A stretch of 64,000 nucleotides of DNA from Thermococcus sp. EP1 (GCF_001317345.1 NZ_JXCG01000001.1:419521-483520), one strand, 5' to 3'. Shown: positions 12,753 to 21,935, counted from the first letter of the stretch. Notes: generated by a model not told the origin, from the sequence alone. A program made the numbers and translations.

Positions 12753-12761
12753 GAGATCACC

Positions 12762-13274
12762 TTAGATTTCCAGAACCTTGTACTCTTTTGCCAGTTCTAT
12801 AAATTCAAAAAGTTTTTTCTCGATTTCTATTGCGTTGTTCCCCTCGATTTCAAACTGGAGTATCTTCTCTTCACTCTTTACAATATGTTTATAAACATCA
12901 TTTGGAGGTTTTGGGTTGTTGTGATTGTATATGTCCTCTAAAAAGTTTTCGCTCCCGTAAATATAGCTTTGGGGGAATTTTTTCAGGAACTGGGCGATAA
13001 ACTCTTTACTCACCTTTTCTCTTGGAATACCAAAAACAAAGTAAAAACTTTGAATAGTTGCCCCCACTTCTCCTTGTGGCTTTATTTCAAACGCAGGGTG
13101 GGGATAGAGCATCTCCCTCCATTCTCCTTCTAAATAAATGTACGCATTGAAAACTTCTTCAACATTTTCTACTTTGAATCCTAGTGGACGAAGTTTCTCC
13201 CTGAGTTCTTCATTCAATCTAAAAATCTCGCCCCAAATTTTATTTAGATGATTGTGAACTTCGAGCATATTCAT
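12762..13274 (-). CDS. Conserved Thermococcales protein of unknown function
   Basis: A 170-residue soluble protein with mixed charge and no signal or membrane segment. It has an N-terminal helical stretch (MNMLEVHNHLNKIWGEIFRL), an aromatic-rich middle and a helical C-terminus. It reminds me of the DUF3201 family of Thermococcales, but I am not certain. The start ATG at 13274 has GGAGGTGAT placed seven bases upstream; the in-frame GTG at 13283 lies inside that ribosome site. It is 9 nt upstream of the NSUN6-like gene and probably shares its mRNA. Confidence 0.6.
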   Translation of the reverse strand: MNMLEVHNHLNKIWGEIFRLNEELREKLRPLGFKVENVEEVFNAYIYLEGEWREMLYPHPAFEIKPQGEVGATIQSFYFVFGIPREKVSKEFIAQFLKKFPQSYIYGSENFLEDIYNHNNPKPPNDVYKHIVKSEEKILQFEIEGNNAIEIEKKLFEFIELAKEYKVLEI

Positions 13275-13317
13275 AGTTATCACCTCCAGAAAGAAATATA
13301 GAGGAAAGTTTAAATGT

Positions 13318-14211
13318 TTATCCTGAAAGCGCCCAATTTAGCCCCTCTACAATATTTGTTTCGACGGTTTTTTCAACGGTTGGCAGATCAAGGGTAATTT
13401 CTCTGCTAAATACATTAACATTTAACGATAACTTTAGGACTAACTTGCTTCTTTCTCCTCTTTTTATATGTTCTGCGATCACTTTTGGTAAGATATCCGT
13501 GTCGATCACTGTTCTTATCTTGGCAGTTTCTCTACCATTGGCTGGGATTGTAACACGCTCTAGAAGTTCTCCTTGAGCCACTGAATAATCATTGGCGTCT
13601 ATTGTGTACTTGATTCCAAATAGAGGGAGTGGGAATGGATTGGGATTATAGATCTTTACATCACTTAGGATTTCAATGGTATTTTTGCTGATTTCTCCCC
13701 ATTTAGAAGGCATACCTTCCACGGCAGGAGTCTTTATCAGATCCCCGCTACTTTCAATACTTATATTGCTAATGTATGAGAGTAGGTCCGTCTCTATAGG
13801 CTGGGAAAAGCTTCCTCTCAAGAATGGCAATCCAAATATTGAACCACGCACTCTTATCTCAACTTCACTTTTTTCCCCATTTTTAATGTGTTGCTTCAGG
13901 GCTTCGACAATTTCTTTACTGTTGAGAATGAGCACTCCTCTGGCGCTATCCTTAAAGAACCCTATCTTTAGGTCTTTCAATGTTCCGACTTTTATGCCTG
14001 CCCAATATAGCTCTGCTTCTTCTATTCCTCCAGATATTGGTAAAGGTTTTCCAAAGTAAACGCTTATATCTAGTTCAATACTTTTTTCGTCTACATAGCC
14101 CCATGCTCCGCTTATTTGGGGGGTTAGGGTGAGGAGGGCATAACCTAAATAGAAACCCCATAAAACAATGAGTAAACTGATGACTGCGAGTACTTTTCCA
14201 AGAATTCCCAC
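13318..14211 (-). CDS. Membrane-anchored LEA14/WHy-domain protein
   Basis: About 297 residues with a single N-terminal hydrophobic helix (VLAVISLLIVLWGFYLGYALL) and an extracytoplasmic part containing two beta-sandwich-like regions. The C-terminal region (DVKIYNPNPFPLPLFGIKYTI ... EITLDLP) has the pattern of the water stress and hypersensitive response (WHy/LEA_2) domain, a fibronectin-like fold found in desiccation proteins and many archaeal surface proteins. Function is unknown, with a structural or envelope role likely. GTG 14211 has GGTGGT six bases upstream; GTG 14220 is an alternative. It precedes the small unknown gene in the same direction. Confidence 0.7.
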   Translation of the reverse strand: MGILGKVLAVISLLIVLWGFYLGYALLTLTPQISGAWGYVDEKSIELDISVYFGKPLPISGGIEEAELYWAGIKVGTLKDLKIGFFKDSARGVLILNSKEIVEALKQHIKNGEKSEVEIRVRGSIFGLPFLRGSFSQPIETDLLSYISNISIESSGDLIKTPAVEGMPSKWGEISKNTIEILSDVKIYNPNPFPLPLFGIKYTIDANDYSVAQGELLERVTIPANGRETAKIRTVIDTDILPKVIAEHIKRGERSKLVLKLSLNVNVFSREITLDLPTVEKTVETNIVEGLNWALSG

Positions 14212-14262
14212 TTCCACCACCTATCAAAAAGAAAGAAATAAAAGCTTAAAAGGTTTTTCAAG

Positions 14263-16956
14263 TTAGCTCTTTTTTCTTCTCCGGTACGTCCATAGGATTA
14301 CTATTGCGGTCAAAATTCCAACTATTACTCCTGCCATTCTTAGAGTATTTCTAGCTTTAATATTCTCCTCTACTGGAATTGTGATCGACTTTTCAAAGAC
14401 ATATACATTATCGTCTCCACTTTCTTTATCTCCCACAGCTCTAATTCTTATCTGTATTGTATACTCTTTAGGGATTGCATTCCTGTCTATGCCTAACTCA
14501 AGAACTCCTTCTCCTTCTTGCCCGGGATCTAATGTACCTACGTAATCCGATCTTTTTGGCAATGTGAATGGTTGATCGGCTTTTACAACTCCTTCTATTA
14601 CCACATTTTCTGCTTGTTCTCCCCCAGTATTTTTGAGTCTTATATAAACTCTGATGTCTTCACCTTGTATTGGGGACTTATCAAATCTTACATCCTCTAT
14701 TTCGATTTTTGGCTTTTCTTTCACTATTATTGGGATTTTTATTAATTCTTCTTTGCTCTCCCCAGAAGCGTCTTTGTATTCTATTTTTACAGGAATCTCA
14801 TAAGTTCCTCCCTTTGTGTTTTCTCTTACATTTATTTTAAAACTGGTTTTTGCAGAATCGCCTTGTCTTAGAGTCCCCAGGTTTATTATTTGTTCACTTG
14901 TTTCACTAAGTTCAAAGGGATCCCTTGGCATTGGTTTTAAAATAACATATCGTGCACTTCCACTTCCAATATTCTCTACTTCAAAGGTAACTTCTACATT
15001 ATTAGTTCCAGGTAAAACCCTAGTTGGAGATGTTGATATTTTAGATATAATTATGTGCTCTTTCCCAAGGATATTGACTCCAATAATTCTTTCGTCACTT
15101 AATTTTTCATCGTTTGGCGTACTTAAGTATTCTATTGAAATCCTAAGAGGATATATTCCATTTTCGAGTCTTTCATCAGATTTCAGTCGGAATTCTAGAA
15201 CTTTCTCTTCATTTGGTTTTATTTCATTTACGTATTTGGTATTGTCCTCTCCGACGGGAAGGAAGGGGTTTATATTCTCCTTTGCTAGTTGTTCCATGAT
15301 CTGGTTTAAAGCAGTTTGGAGATTTTCACTTATAGCTTGGCTTCCTTGTATTGGGAGGTTTTGGAGAGATGATAAGTCAATTTTTGTAACTTCCCCGGGT
15401 ATAGTGACTTTATTTGGTTCAATTTTAAGAGAAAATGCTTTTGCTGCTTCATCCCCGACGTTTTTTATCTTTACCTTTAATATAAATTCATCTCCTGGTT
15501 CTATGGTGCTTGGCTCGAGGTCTATATCTTCAATCTCAATAAAAGCCTGATTTCTTTTTATTATCTGAATTGAAAACTCAAAGGTTTGTTCTTTTTGTTC
15601 TTTTGAATCTCCACTGAAATAGGAGACTTTCAGACTAAGTGGATAACTCCCAGTATTAGCATCTTCGCTTGCATGGAGTCGGAATTTGTACTCAACGGTT
15701 TTATCACTATTTATCACATATGTAAAGTGCTGATTTGTAGCGTTATCTATTAATATCGCTTCCTTAGTAAGTTCAATTGGAGAATTCATCTCAACGAGAA
15801 CGCTTTTCGCAGATTCGAATCCCATATTCCTAAGTCTAACTGTGATCTCAAAATCCTCTCCAGGGTGAACAATCTCAGGCTTTTCTACGTATTCCAGTTC
15901 AAAACTTGCATCACCTTCTCGAATTACAGTTATAGAAAAGTAGTTAAACCCCTGAACCATCTGCATGGTCCCTTCACTTTGAATGTAGTATGCCATTGAT
16001 ATATAGAGAGGGTAGATTCCAGGATCAATATTTTCATTTACTTTAACTTTGAACTCTAAAACTCTCTCCTCTTTCCCATCTAAGTACTCCACATACTTTA
16101 CAGCAGTGTCTGCAGGGAGAAGGGCGCTTTGGAGTACACCACTTTGGGATGCTACTTGAACCAGTACGTCAGTACTTCCACTGGGAGAGGGAGTTAGAGA
16201 TACAGGTGTTGGCGAGAGAACGACCGTAATGTACTTGGCCTTCAAAGCTCCTTCATTTTTGAGATGCACTCTTATTGTTATTTCATCTCCAGGTCTAATC
16301 CTTTGTGGTGTCTCAACCCAGCTTGTGAGATATGCGGATATCATTGAGGCCTCCCATTCTTCTGGTCCGCTGATGCTTATTCTTGCTCCGTTAGGATAAA
16401 CCTGAAGGGCCGTAACAAGAACTTTCTCTCCATCCACTTCTACTTCAATAGTTTCATTCTCTCCTACTAGTTCTATGTTTGGATAAGTTATAGTCGTTAA
16501 GAGCTCATCTTCGCTAATTCCAAGTTCTGGATGTTCTTCAATCGTCTTAAAGACAGCATCAATTATTTCTTCTTCACTTGCGTTCTCAAGCCATACCAAA
16601 AACTGTGCAAATTCTATTGGGTTTAGGGGATCATACCCTAAGGTTTCTGCCATGGCTGCCAAAAATGTGGTATTTGTTAGGAGCTCTTGGATTTTTTCGG
16701 CATTAGGGACTTTAATTGAGGTATATTCCATGTTGAGAACCTTTCCATCTTTTAATATTAGAATCATTGCCTTATACTGGTTGTCGGAATAATCTTTTTG
16801 TACATCTTGAAGCATGATCACGAGTGGTCCTACTAGGATCGAGTCCCCTTTATTCAGGTAACCCTCAAATAAAAGCTCTTCTTTGGCTAGAGTAGCATTA
16901 ATTCCACTTAAAAGTATTAATACACCAATCAATACCCCAATACTCTTACGATTCAT
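14263..16956 (-). CDS. Large CARDB-repeat surface protein (COG1361, S-layer-like)
   Basis: An 897-residue protein with an N-terminal signal peptide (residues 1-24), about 840 extracytoplasmic residues and one C-terminal membrane helix followed by RRRKKS, giving an outside-facing orientation. The exterior is built from at least five CARDB/COG1361 beta-sandwich repeats, each marked by motifs such as EITVRLRNMG, FILKVKIKNVGDEAAK, VTFEVENIGSGSAR and VYIRLKNTGGEQAENV. ATG 16956 overlaps the stop of the RND exporter by four bases, so the two are translationally coupled. It probably acts as the extracellular partner of that exporter; substrate unknown. Confidence 0.78.
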   Translation of the reverse strand: MNRKSIGVLIGVLILLSGINATLAKEELLFEGYLNKGDSILVGPLVIMLQDVQKDYSDNQYKAMILILKDGKVLNMEYTSIKVPNAEKIQELLTNTTFLAAMAETLGYDPLNPIEFAQFLVWLENASEEEIIDAVFKTIEEHPELGISEDELLTTITYPNIELVGENETIEVEVDGEKVLVTALQVYPNGARISISGPEEWEASMISAYLTSWVETPQRIRPGDEITIRVHLKNEGALKAKYITVVLSPTPVSLTPSPSGSTDVLVQVASQSGVLQSALLPADTAVKYVEYLDGKEERVLEFKVKVNENIDPGIYPLYISMAYYIQSEGTMQMVQGFNYFSITVIREGDASFELEYVEKPEIVHPGEDFEITVRLRNMGFESAKSVLVEMNSPIELTKEAILIDNATNQHFTYVINSDKTVEYKFRLHASEDANTGSYPLSLKVSYFSGDSKEQKEQTFEFSIQIIKRNQAFIEIEDIDLEPSTIEPGDEFILKVKIKNVGDEAAKAFSLKIEPNKVTIPGEVTKIDLSSLQNLPIQGSQAISENLQTALNQIMEQLAKENINPFLPVGEDNTKYVNEIKPNEEKVLEFRLKSDERLENGIYPLRISIEYLSTPNDEKLSDERIIGVNILGKEHIIISKISTSPTRVLPGTNNVEVTFEVENIGSGSARYVILKPMPRDPFELSETSEQIINLGTLRQGDSAKTSFKINVRENTKGGTYEIPVKIEYKDASGESKEELIKIPIIVKEKPKIEIEDVRFDKSPIQGEDIRVYIRLKNTGGEQAENVVIEGVVKADQPFTLPKRSDYVGTLDPGQEGEGVLELGIDRNAIPKEYTIQIRIRAVGDKESGDDNVYVFEKSITIPVEENIKARNTLRMAGVIVGILTAIVILWTYRRRKKS

Positions 16957-19208
16957 TTATTATCACCTCTCTCTATCTCTCTTCCATAGAATATCTGGAG
17001 TAATGCAGGGGTGACAGTAAAAGCAGCAAACATTGAGGCAAATATTCCCACCGCCAGAGTTTTTCCAAAGTTGTGGATAGCAGTAAGTTCCCCCGCTAAA
17101 AGTGCTAGAAATCCTCCAGCTGTGGTTAGTGCTCCAACTAGAATTCCTGGCCCTACACCCTCAAGAGCCGTTATTATGGGATGAGGATTATTTTCCTTAA
17201 ATTCTTCTAGAAAGCGATGTGTTAGATGCATTCCATAATCAACTCCAAGACCTACTATCATAGAGATCACTCCAGCAAGAGTCTGGGTAAATGGAATTCC
17301 AGCAAGGCCCATATATCCGACTGTCCATAAAGCTCCCAGGAACATTGGCAAAATCATTGCTAACGAGATTTTAAAGTTCCTGAACAAGAGTACTACTATG
17401 AAAACGACCAAAAATGTTCCATATGTGGATATTTTACCTAGTTCTTGGTTTGTAAGTGCATCAAGGACATAGTTTAGGTAGTTATCTCCGGCTGGTCTGA
17501 TCTCAACAGTTGGTGGGAAATCTGCACTTTTTGCTTGCTCCTCAAAATACCGCATTATTTCTCTAAAGTCGTCTGGTCTAACCCCTCCAAAATTGCCTCT
17601 AAACTGGATTATTGCTAGGGAGTAATCATCATTCACTAAATTTTGCCCCTGAGTATCTGCCAGGACATTTTTTATTTTCTCTTTGTCTTCCGGTATGTAC
17701 CCGTATTCCCGAAGAACGAGATCCGCAATACTATTGGCTTCAAAGACGTTGTTATAATGGGAATCTGCCATTATGCTCTTTTCAAAGCGATACATTGCTC
17801 TAACTATAGTGGGGTCTCTAACATCCTCAGCTTTAATTAGCATGTATACTTCATCCTGGCCTCCGAACTCATAACGAACATCTTTCATGACCTCTATTTC
17901 TGGTATCCCCTCCGGGATCATTTTTTCTAATCTTACCTCTGTAGTGACTTTAGTTAGGCCATATCCAAATACAATGGTTATTAAAAAGACAACCCAAAGA
18001 ACGGTCTTTGGGTGCGTTTTAACTCTTCCACCTATAGAATGAAATATCTTAGCAATAAACCCAGAATGCGCCCTGATTTCGGGAGTTTCATAATGTCCTT
18101 TGAACTTTTTCATAAGCTCTTCTTCAACCATTATGACTGCTGGAGTTATCACCACAGCATTTATGGCTGCTAGACTCAGTCCCATTATTAAAACAAAACT
18201 TAATCTTTGGAGACTTGGAAGAACTGAAAAGCTTAATGCAGCAAACCCCGCCATAGTTGTTAGTGCAGCCCCTAATAGAGCTTTTCCAGTCTCAGCTATT
18301 GCTTCTTCTGCAGATTCCTCAATACTACGGCCCTTCTTTCTTTCCTCATAGTAACGATTTGTCACATGGACTCCATAATCTATACCAGTTCCAATTATCA
18401 TAGCTCCAATCACTGTGGTAACCATGTCTATCGGGATATTTAGCAATCCCATAAATCCAAGAGTCATGGTTACTCCGAAAGTTAATGGGATTAGCGGGAT
18501 AAGAGCCTTTATTGGAGAACGATAAAAGTATATTAGAAGCAGCACAACAAATAGGAATGCAATTGCCATTGTTCTAGTTAAATCGCTCTGAAGCATCACG
18601 AGAATACGATATGTTATTCCAAGGATCCCTGTTTGTATGGCTTCGACATTTTTTGGAAAACCGGCTTCTTCTATATCAACTTGGATGTCTGTATGAACTC
18701 TTTTTATTGCAGTAGATCCAGAAACACCAGTAAGTGTTGCCATAACAAGTGTGGCTCTATAGTCGGAACTTATTAGCCCCTGTTTCATGTCCTCTGGAAG
18801 CATACTCAAAACGAATTTAACCTCTTCTTCATTTTCGGGTAGTCTACCTAAGACTTGAATACATATGTCGGCAATACTCATTGTAGTTGTTACATATTCA
18901 TGTTGTCTTAACCGCTCTTCTAGATTGTAAATGGCTTTAATCACTTCTGGATCTCTGATATCGTAAACTCCCCCTTCTTGGATAGAGTTTACTCTAACAA
19001 TTATGATGGCAGAATCTCCACTTTGGAACTCATTTTGAAGTGTTAAATAATCCTTTACTGCAGGTAAGTCTTCTGGAAGTTGTTTTGTTATATCACTTTC
19101 AAACCTCAGTTGCTGTATCCCATAAAATGAGACTATGAGAAGAAATATCGCTATAAGAGAGAAAGCACTTTTGTATTCTACTATGATTCTCGCTAATCTT
19201 TTGAGCAT
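16953..19208 (-). CDS. RND-superfamily exporter (MMPL/SSD type)
   Basis: A 751-residue transporter with the RND plan: an N-terminal helix, a large external loop, a five- to six-helix bundle, and a second copy of the same unit. Each half has the proton-relay helix motif G-x-G-x-D-Y-G-x-H: GTGIDYGVHVTNRYYEE in the first and GLGVDYGMHLTHRFLEE in the second. Archaeal proteins of this type resemble MmpL/hopanoid exporters that move lipids or hydrophobic compounds. It is coupled to the CARDB protein downstream and divergent from a MarR-like regulator. ATG 19208 follows GAGGTGAGAAA. Confidence 0.88.
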   Translation of the reverse strand: MLKRLARIIVEYKSAFSLIAIFLLIVSFYGIQQLRFESDITKQLPEDLPAVKDYLTLQNEFQSGDSAIIIVRVNSIQEGGVYDIRDPEVIKAIYNLEERLRQHEYVTTTMSIADICIQVLGRLPENEEEVKFVLSMLPEDMKQGLISSDYRATLVMATLTGVSGSTAIKRVHTDIQVDIEEAGFPKNVEAIQTGILGITYRILVMLQSDLTRTMAIAFLFVVLLLIYFYRSPIKALIPLIPLTFGVTMTLGFMGLLNIPIDMVTTVIGAMIIGTGIDYGVHVTNRYYEERKKGRSIEESAEEAIAETGKALLGAALTTMAGFAALSFSVLPSLQRLSFVLIMGLSLAAINAVVITPAVIMVEEELMKKFKGHYETPEIRAHSGFIAKIFHSIGGRVKTHPKTVLWVVFLITIVFGYGLTKVTTEVRLEKMIPEGIPEIEVMKDVRYEFGGQDEVYMLIKAEDVRDPTIVRAMYRFEKSIMADSHYNNVFEANSIADLVLREYGYIPEDKEKIKNVLADTQGQNLVNDDYSLAIIQFRGNFGGVRPDDFREIMRYFEEQAKSADFPPTVEIRPAGDNYLNYVLDALTNQELGKISTYGTFLVVFIVVLLFRNFKISLAMILPMFLGALWTVGYMGLAGIPFTQTLAGVISMIVGLGVDYGMHLTHRFLEEFKENNPHPIITALEGVGPGILVGALTTAGGFLALLAGELTAIHNFGKTLAVGIFASMFAAFTVTPALLQIFYGREIERGDNK

Positions 19209-19219
19209 TTTCTCACCTC

Positions 19220-19247
19220 AAAACTTTTGGAATTTTCCGAAAGTTTT
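19220..19247. promoter_or_regulatory. Palindromic operator candidate between the RND exporter and its regulator
   Basis: AAAACTTTTGGAA, a two-base spacer and TTCCGAAAGTTTT form an inverted repeat with 12 of 13 pairs matching. Its right arm runs into the TATA box TTTTATAT at 19244-19251 that should drive the plus-strand regulator, and its left end lies 12 nt from the exporter start codon. A protein bound here could block both divergent promoters. The binding protein is inferred to be the regulator at 19288. Confidence 0.55.
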
Positions 19248-19287
19248 ATATGAATAAAATCTTAAAAACCTTTGGGAAGTTAAGTGG

Positions 19288-19833
19288 ATGGGGGGAATAA
19301 TATTGGGTGTGGAAAAGGCCAAAAAAATAATGATGGATCATTTTGCAAATACAGCACGAAGATTTGGCTTAAGTGAGCTCTATGGGTATATATATGGGGT
19401 TCTTTTCTTTGAAGATGAACCTTTAAGCTTGGGGGAAATAGCAGAACGTACTGGATATTCCCTTTCTCATGTGAGCACTGCTTTAAAGCTTCTTGAAAAT
19501 TTAGGATTAGTTAAGAGAATAAAAAAGCCGGGAGATAAGAGAGCATATTACACGGCGATAAAAAATATAAGAGAATGGAGAAAAGAGGCGTATTATAAAA
19601 AAATCGAAGAAGATGTCAGACAAACTAGGGAGAGTCTCCTTAGAGCACTTAAAGCTATAGAAGATGACAATAGTGAAGAAGCTATTAAACTAAGGGAGAG
19701 AATAGAATTTGCTCTTCAAAGAAATGCCATTACAGAAAGGATAATACATATCTTTTTGAAAAATGAAGAGGAAGAGGTTTTAAGGGTGCTCCTAAAGTGT
19801 CTTGAGGAAAGATTAAATGGTACAAAGACTTAA
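19288..19833 (+). CDS. MarR/GbsR-family winged-helix regulator
   Basis: A 181-residue DNA-binding protein. The winged helix is at about residues 25-100: EPLSLGEIAERTGYSLSHVSTALKLLENLGLV is the helix-turn-helix and KKPGDKRAYYTA the wing. The C-terminal third is helical, with EEAIKLRERIEFALQRNAITERI, which suggests dimerisation. The arrangement resembles the GbsR subgroup (COG1510). It is divergent from the RND exporter/CARDB operon across a 79-bp gap with a strong palindrome, so local control is likely. ATG 19288 has only a weak ribosome site; a TTG at 19303 with GGGGGG upstream is an alternative. Confidence 0.8.
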   Translation: MGGIILGVEKAKKIMMDHFANTARRFGLSELYGYIYGVLFFEDEPLSLGEIAERTGYSLSHVSTALKLLENLGLVKRIKKPGDKRAYYTAIKNIREWRKEAYYKKIEEDVRQTRESLLRALKAIEDDNSEEAIKLRERIEFALQRNAITERIIHIFLKNEEEEVLRVLLKCLEERLNGTKT

Positions 19834-19866
19834 AAATAAAGTAGAGTTAATTACGGCGGTGGTTAA

Positions 19867-20373
19867 ATGAATGAAATAGCCGAGGCCCTTTGGTACATTC
19901 TCCCTGCATATTTTGCAAATGCTTCTCCCGTACTTTTCAAGGGGAAGACTCCAATGGACTTTGGTAAAATATTTATTGATGGCAGGAGGATATTTGGAGA
20001 TGGAAAAACGTGGAGAGGCTTTTTTGGTGGGCTTTTTGCTGGAGTCTTAATATCAATTATTCAGTATTATTGTACTCCTAGTTTTTATGGTTCATTCTAT
20101 TCTGCCTTAGAGCTAGGATTTGCTCTTTCATTTGGAGCTCTTTTTGGTGATTTGGTGGGAAGTTTCGTAAAAAGGAGAGTAGGGATGGAGAGAGGATATC
20201 CTGCAGTTGGTCTTGATCAATGGGGTTTTCTTGTCGCCGCTCTTATTTTGGCCTACCCAGTAAGAACTCTTTCAACTAAACAAGTGCTGTTTTTACTTGT
20301 TGTTACTCCGTTTATTCACTGGAGTGCTAATATCTTTGCGTATAAAATGAAATGGAAGAATGTTCCGTGGTAA
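19867..20373 (+). CDS. carS: CDP-archaeol synthase
   Basis: A 168-residue integral membrane enzyme that activates 2,3-bis-O-geranylgeranylglycerol phosphate with CTP, giving CDP-archaeol for polar ether lipids. The family (DUF46, CarS) is recognised from FANASPVLFKGKTPMDFGK near the N-terminus, DGKTWRGFFGG in a cytosolic loop, and GALFGDLVGSFVKRR with the Gly-Asp motif for metal and CTP. About five membrane helices are present. GGTGGTTAA precedes ATG 19867. It sits 33 nt after the regulator gene, which may mean co-transcription but has no obvious functional link. Confidence 0.92.
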   Translation: MNEIAEALWYILPAYFANASPVLFKGKTPMDFGKIFIDGRRIFGDGKTWRGFFGGLFAGVLISIIQYYCTPSFYGSFYSALELGFALSFGALFGDLVGSFVKRRVGMERGYPAVGLDQWGFLVAALILAYPVRTLSTKQVLFLLVVTPFIHWSANIFAYKMKWKNVPW

Positions 20374-20434
20374 GCACTTTGTTTCATAATAAATTTTTAT
20401 AAATTCAGGAACCTTAACTTAGTTGGTGAAAATT

Positions 20435-20704
20435 ATGAAGATAAAGGTGAGATATTTTGCTCGTTTTAGAGAGCTTTCAGGGGTTAACGAAGAAATTATT
20501 GAGCTTTCTGAGGGTAGCAAAATAAGTGATCTAATTGAACATATAAAAAATCTTCATCCAGAGCTCGAAAAGGAAGTTTTTGGTGAAGATTACAATGATG
20601 AAGCAGATGTAAATGTGTCGAGAAATGGTCGTTATGTTTCTTTTGATGAAATGTTAGAAGATGGCGATGTGATAGCTTTGTTCCCCCCTACAAGTGGTGG
20701 ATGA
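20435..20704 (+). CDS. moaD: MoaD/ubiquitin-like sulfur carrier or small archaeal modifier
   Basis: An 89-residue beta-grasp protein ending in SGG, the di-glycine tail that is adenylated and thiocarboxylated. It starts MKIKVRYFARFRELSG and has the usual DGDVIALFPPTSGG end. Together with MoaE it would form molybdopterin synthase, supplying sulfur for the molybdenum/tungsten cofactor; it may also act as a protein modifier (SAMP). The start ATG 20435 has GGTGA five bases upstream; a TTG at 20423 is inside the leader. The E1-like gene begins one base after its stop. Confidence 0.9.
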   Translation: MKIKVRYFARFRELSGVNEEIIELSEGSKISDLIEHIKNLHPELEKEVFGEDYNDEADVNVSRNGRYVSFDEMLEDGDVIALFPPTSGG

Positions 20705-20705
20705 A

Positions 20706-21407
20706 ATGTTAAGTAATAGAGAACTTGAGAGGTATGATAGACAAATTAGGATATTTGGGGTTGAGGGACAAGAAAAATTAAAGAAGAGCAAAGTTGCTAT
20801 TGTGGGAATAGGAGGATTAGGAAGTCCTGTTGCTTATTATCTAGCTGCTGCAGGAGTCGGGGAACTCCTCCTTATAGATGAACAAACTCCAGAGCTAAGT
20901 AATCTGAATAGACAGATTCTCCATTGGGAGGAGGATTTAGGAAAAAACCCTAAAGCTGTTTCGGCAAAGTGGAAGCTTGAACGATTTAACCCTGATATAA
21001 AGATAAAGACTTTTACTGGAAAATTAACTGAGGAAAACATCGATGATATTATTAAAGATGTAGATGTGATGGTTGACTGTTTGGATAACTTTGAGACTAG
21101 GTATCTTCTGGATGATTTTGCTCAGAGGAGAGGTATTCCTTTTGTACATGGTGCGGTAGAAGGACTTCATGGTCAGCTTACAACAATAATCCCGGGTAAA
21201 ACAAAAAGTCTTAAAGAACTTTTCCCTATCCCTCCAAAGAAAAAAGAGAAGTTTCCAATTTTAGGTGCCACTGCAGGGGTTATCGGCACAATCCAGGCAA
21301 CAGAAGTTGTTAAACTTATTACTGGACATGGGGAGGTATTGGCCAATAAATTACTTATAGTTGACTTACTGCATAACTCTTTTGAGGTGATAGATCTTGA
21401 AGATTAA
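20706..21407 (+). CDS. E1-like ThiF/MoeB/HesA family adenylyltransferase
   Basis: A 233-residue protein that should adenylate the C-terminal glycine of the MoaD-type carrier. The nucleotide motif VGIGGLGSPVAYYLAAAG, the ATP-site NRQILH and the VDCLDNFETRYLLDD loop are present. It has a single cysteine (in VDCLD); the CxxC zinc ligands and the usual crossover-loop catalytic cysteine of MoeB/UbaA are absent, with KFPILGATAGVIG where other members have Cys. ATG 20706 is preceded by GGTGGATGAA inside the end of moaD. The order carrier-E1-MoaE argues for molybdopterin synthase activation. Confidence 0.85.
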   Translation: MLSNRELERYDRQIRIFGVEGQEKLKKSKVAIVGIGGLGSPVAYYLAAAGVGELLLIDEQTPELSNLNRQILHWEEDLGKNPKAVSAKWKLERFNPDIKIKTFTGKLTEENIDDIIKDVDVMVDCLDNFETRYLLDDFAQRRGIPFVHGAVEGLHGQLTTIIPGKTKSLKELFPIPPKKKEKFPILGATAGVIGTIQATEVVKLITGHGEVLANKLLIVDLLHNSFEVIDLED

Positions 21408-21840
21408 ACTTTTCAAGAAACCGGAAGATTTTGACATGGACAAAGCAATAGATCTTATATCATCATCCAAAGCAGGAGGAATAGCTATTTTCTTAGGAAA
21501 AGTGAGAGATGAGAGTCATGGAAGGCATGTGAAAAAACTAATTTATGAGGCTTATGAGGAAATGGCCATTAAGGAAATGGAACGAATACGGGAAGAGGCA
21601 TTAAGGAATTTCCCTATACTTGATATTTTAATATGGCACAGATATGGTGAGCTGGATATAGGAGAGAACACAATATTAATAGTTGCTGTAGGGAAGCACA
21701 GGAAAGAGGCCTTTGAAGCATGTATGTGGGCAGTTGATGAGGTAAAAAAGAGGGTTCCGATATGGAAAAAGGAAGTTACCGATGAAGGTGAGTTTTGGAT
21801 TGAAGGAGATAAAGCAGTTATGTATAAGAAGGATCATTAG
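21397..21840 (+). CDS. moaE: Molybdopterin synthase catalytic subunit
   Basis: A 147-residue MoaE that, with thiocarboxylated MoaD, inserts two sulfurs into precursor Z to form molybdopterin. Recognisable parts are GGIAIFLGKVRDESHGRHV, LIYEAYEEMA, WHRYGELDIGE and KKRVPIWKKE, which supplies the active-site lysine. In Thermococcales the cofactor chiefly serves tungsten enzymes such as aldehyde ferredoxin oxidoreductases. The start is a TTG at 21397 with GAGGTGAT five bases upstream, overlapping the E1 gene by 11 bases, so translation is coupled. Confidence 0.92.
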   Translation: MKIKLFKKPEDFDMDKAIDLISSSKAGGIAIFLGKVRDESHGRHVKKLIYEAYEEMAIKEMERIREEALRNFPILDILIWHRYGELDIGENTILIVAVGKHRKEAFEACMWAVDEVKKRVPIWKKEVTDEGEFWIEGDKAVMYKKDH

Positions 21841-21935
21841 TCTTATAACGTAATCATAAATTCTAGTAAATAAAAAACAACTTAAAATAGTAAGATTAAT
21901 AAAGGGGCTTATTTTCTTCCTTTTTTGGTGGTTAA

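Noticed and set aside
14816..15550. 244-codon open frame on the plus strand inside the CARDB gene
   Set aside because: Antisense of a gene with clear repeats and signal/anchor segments; no ribosome site or promoter.
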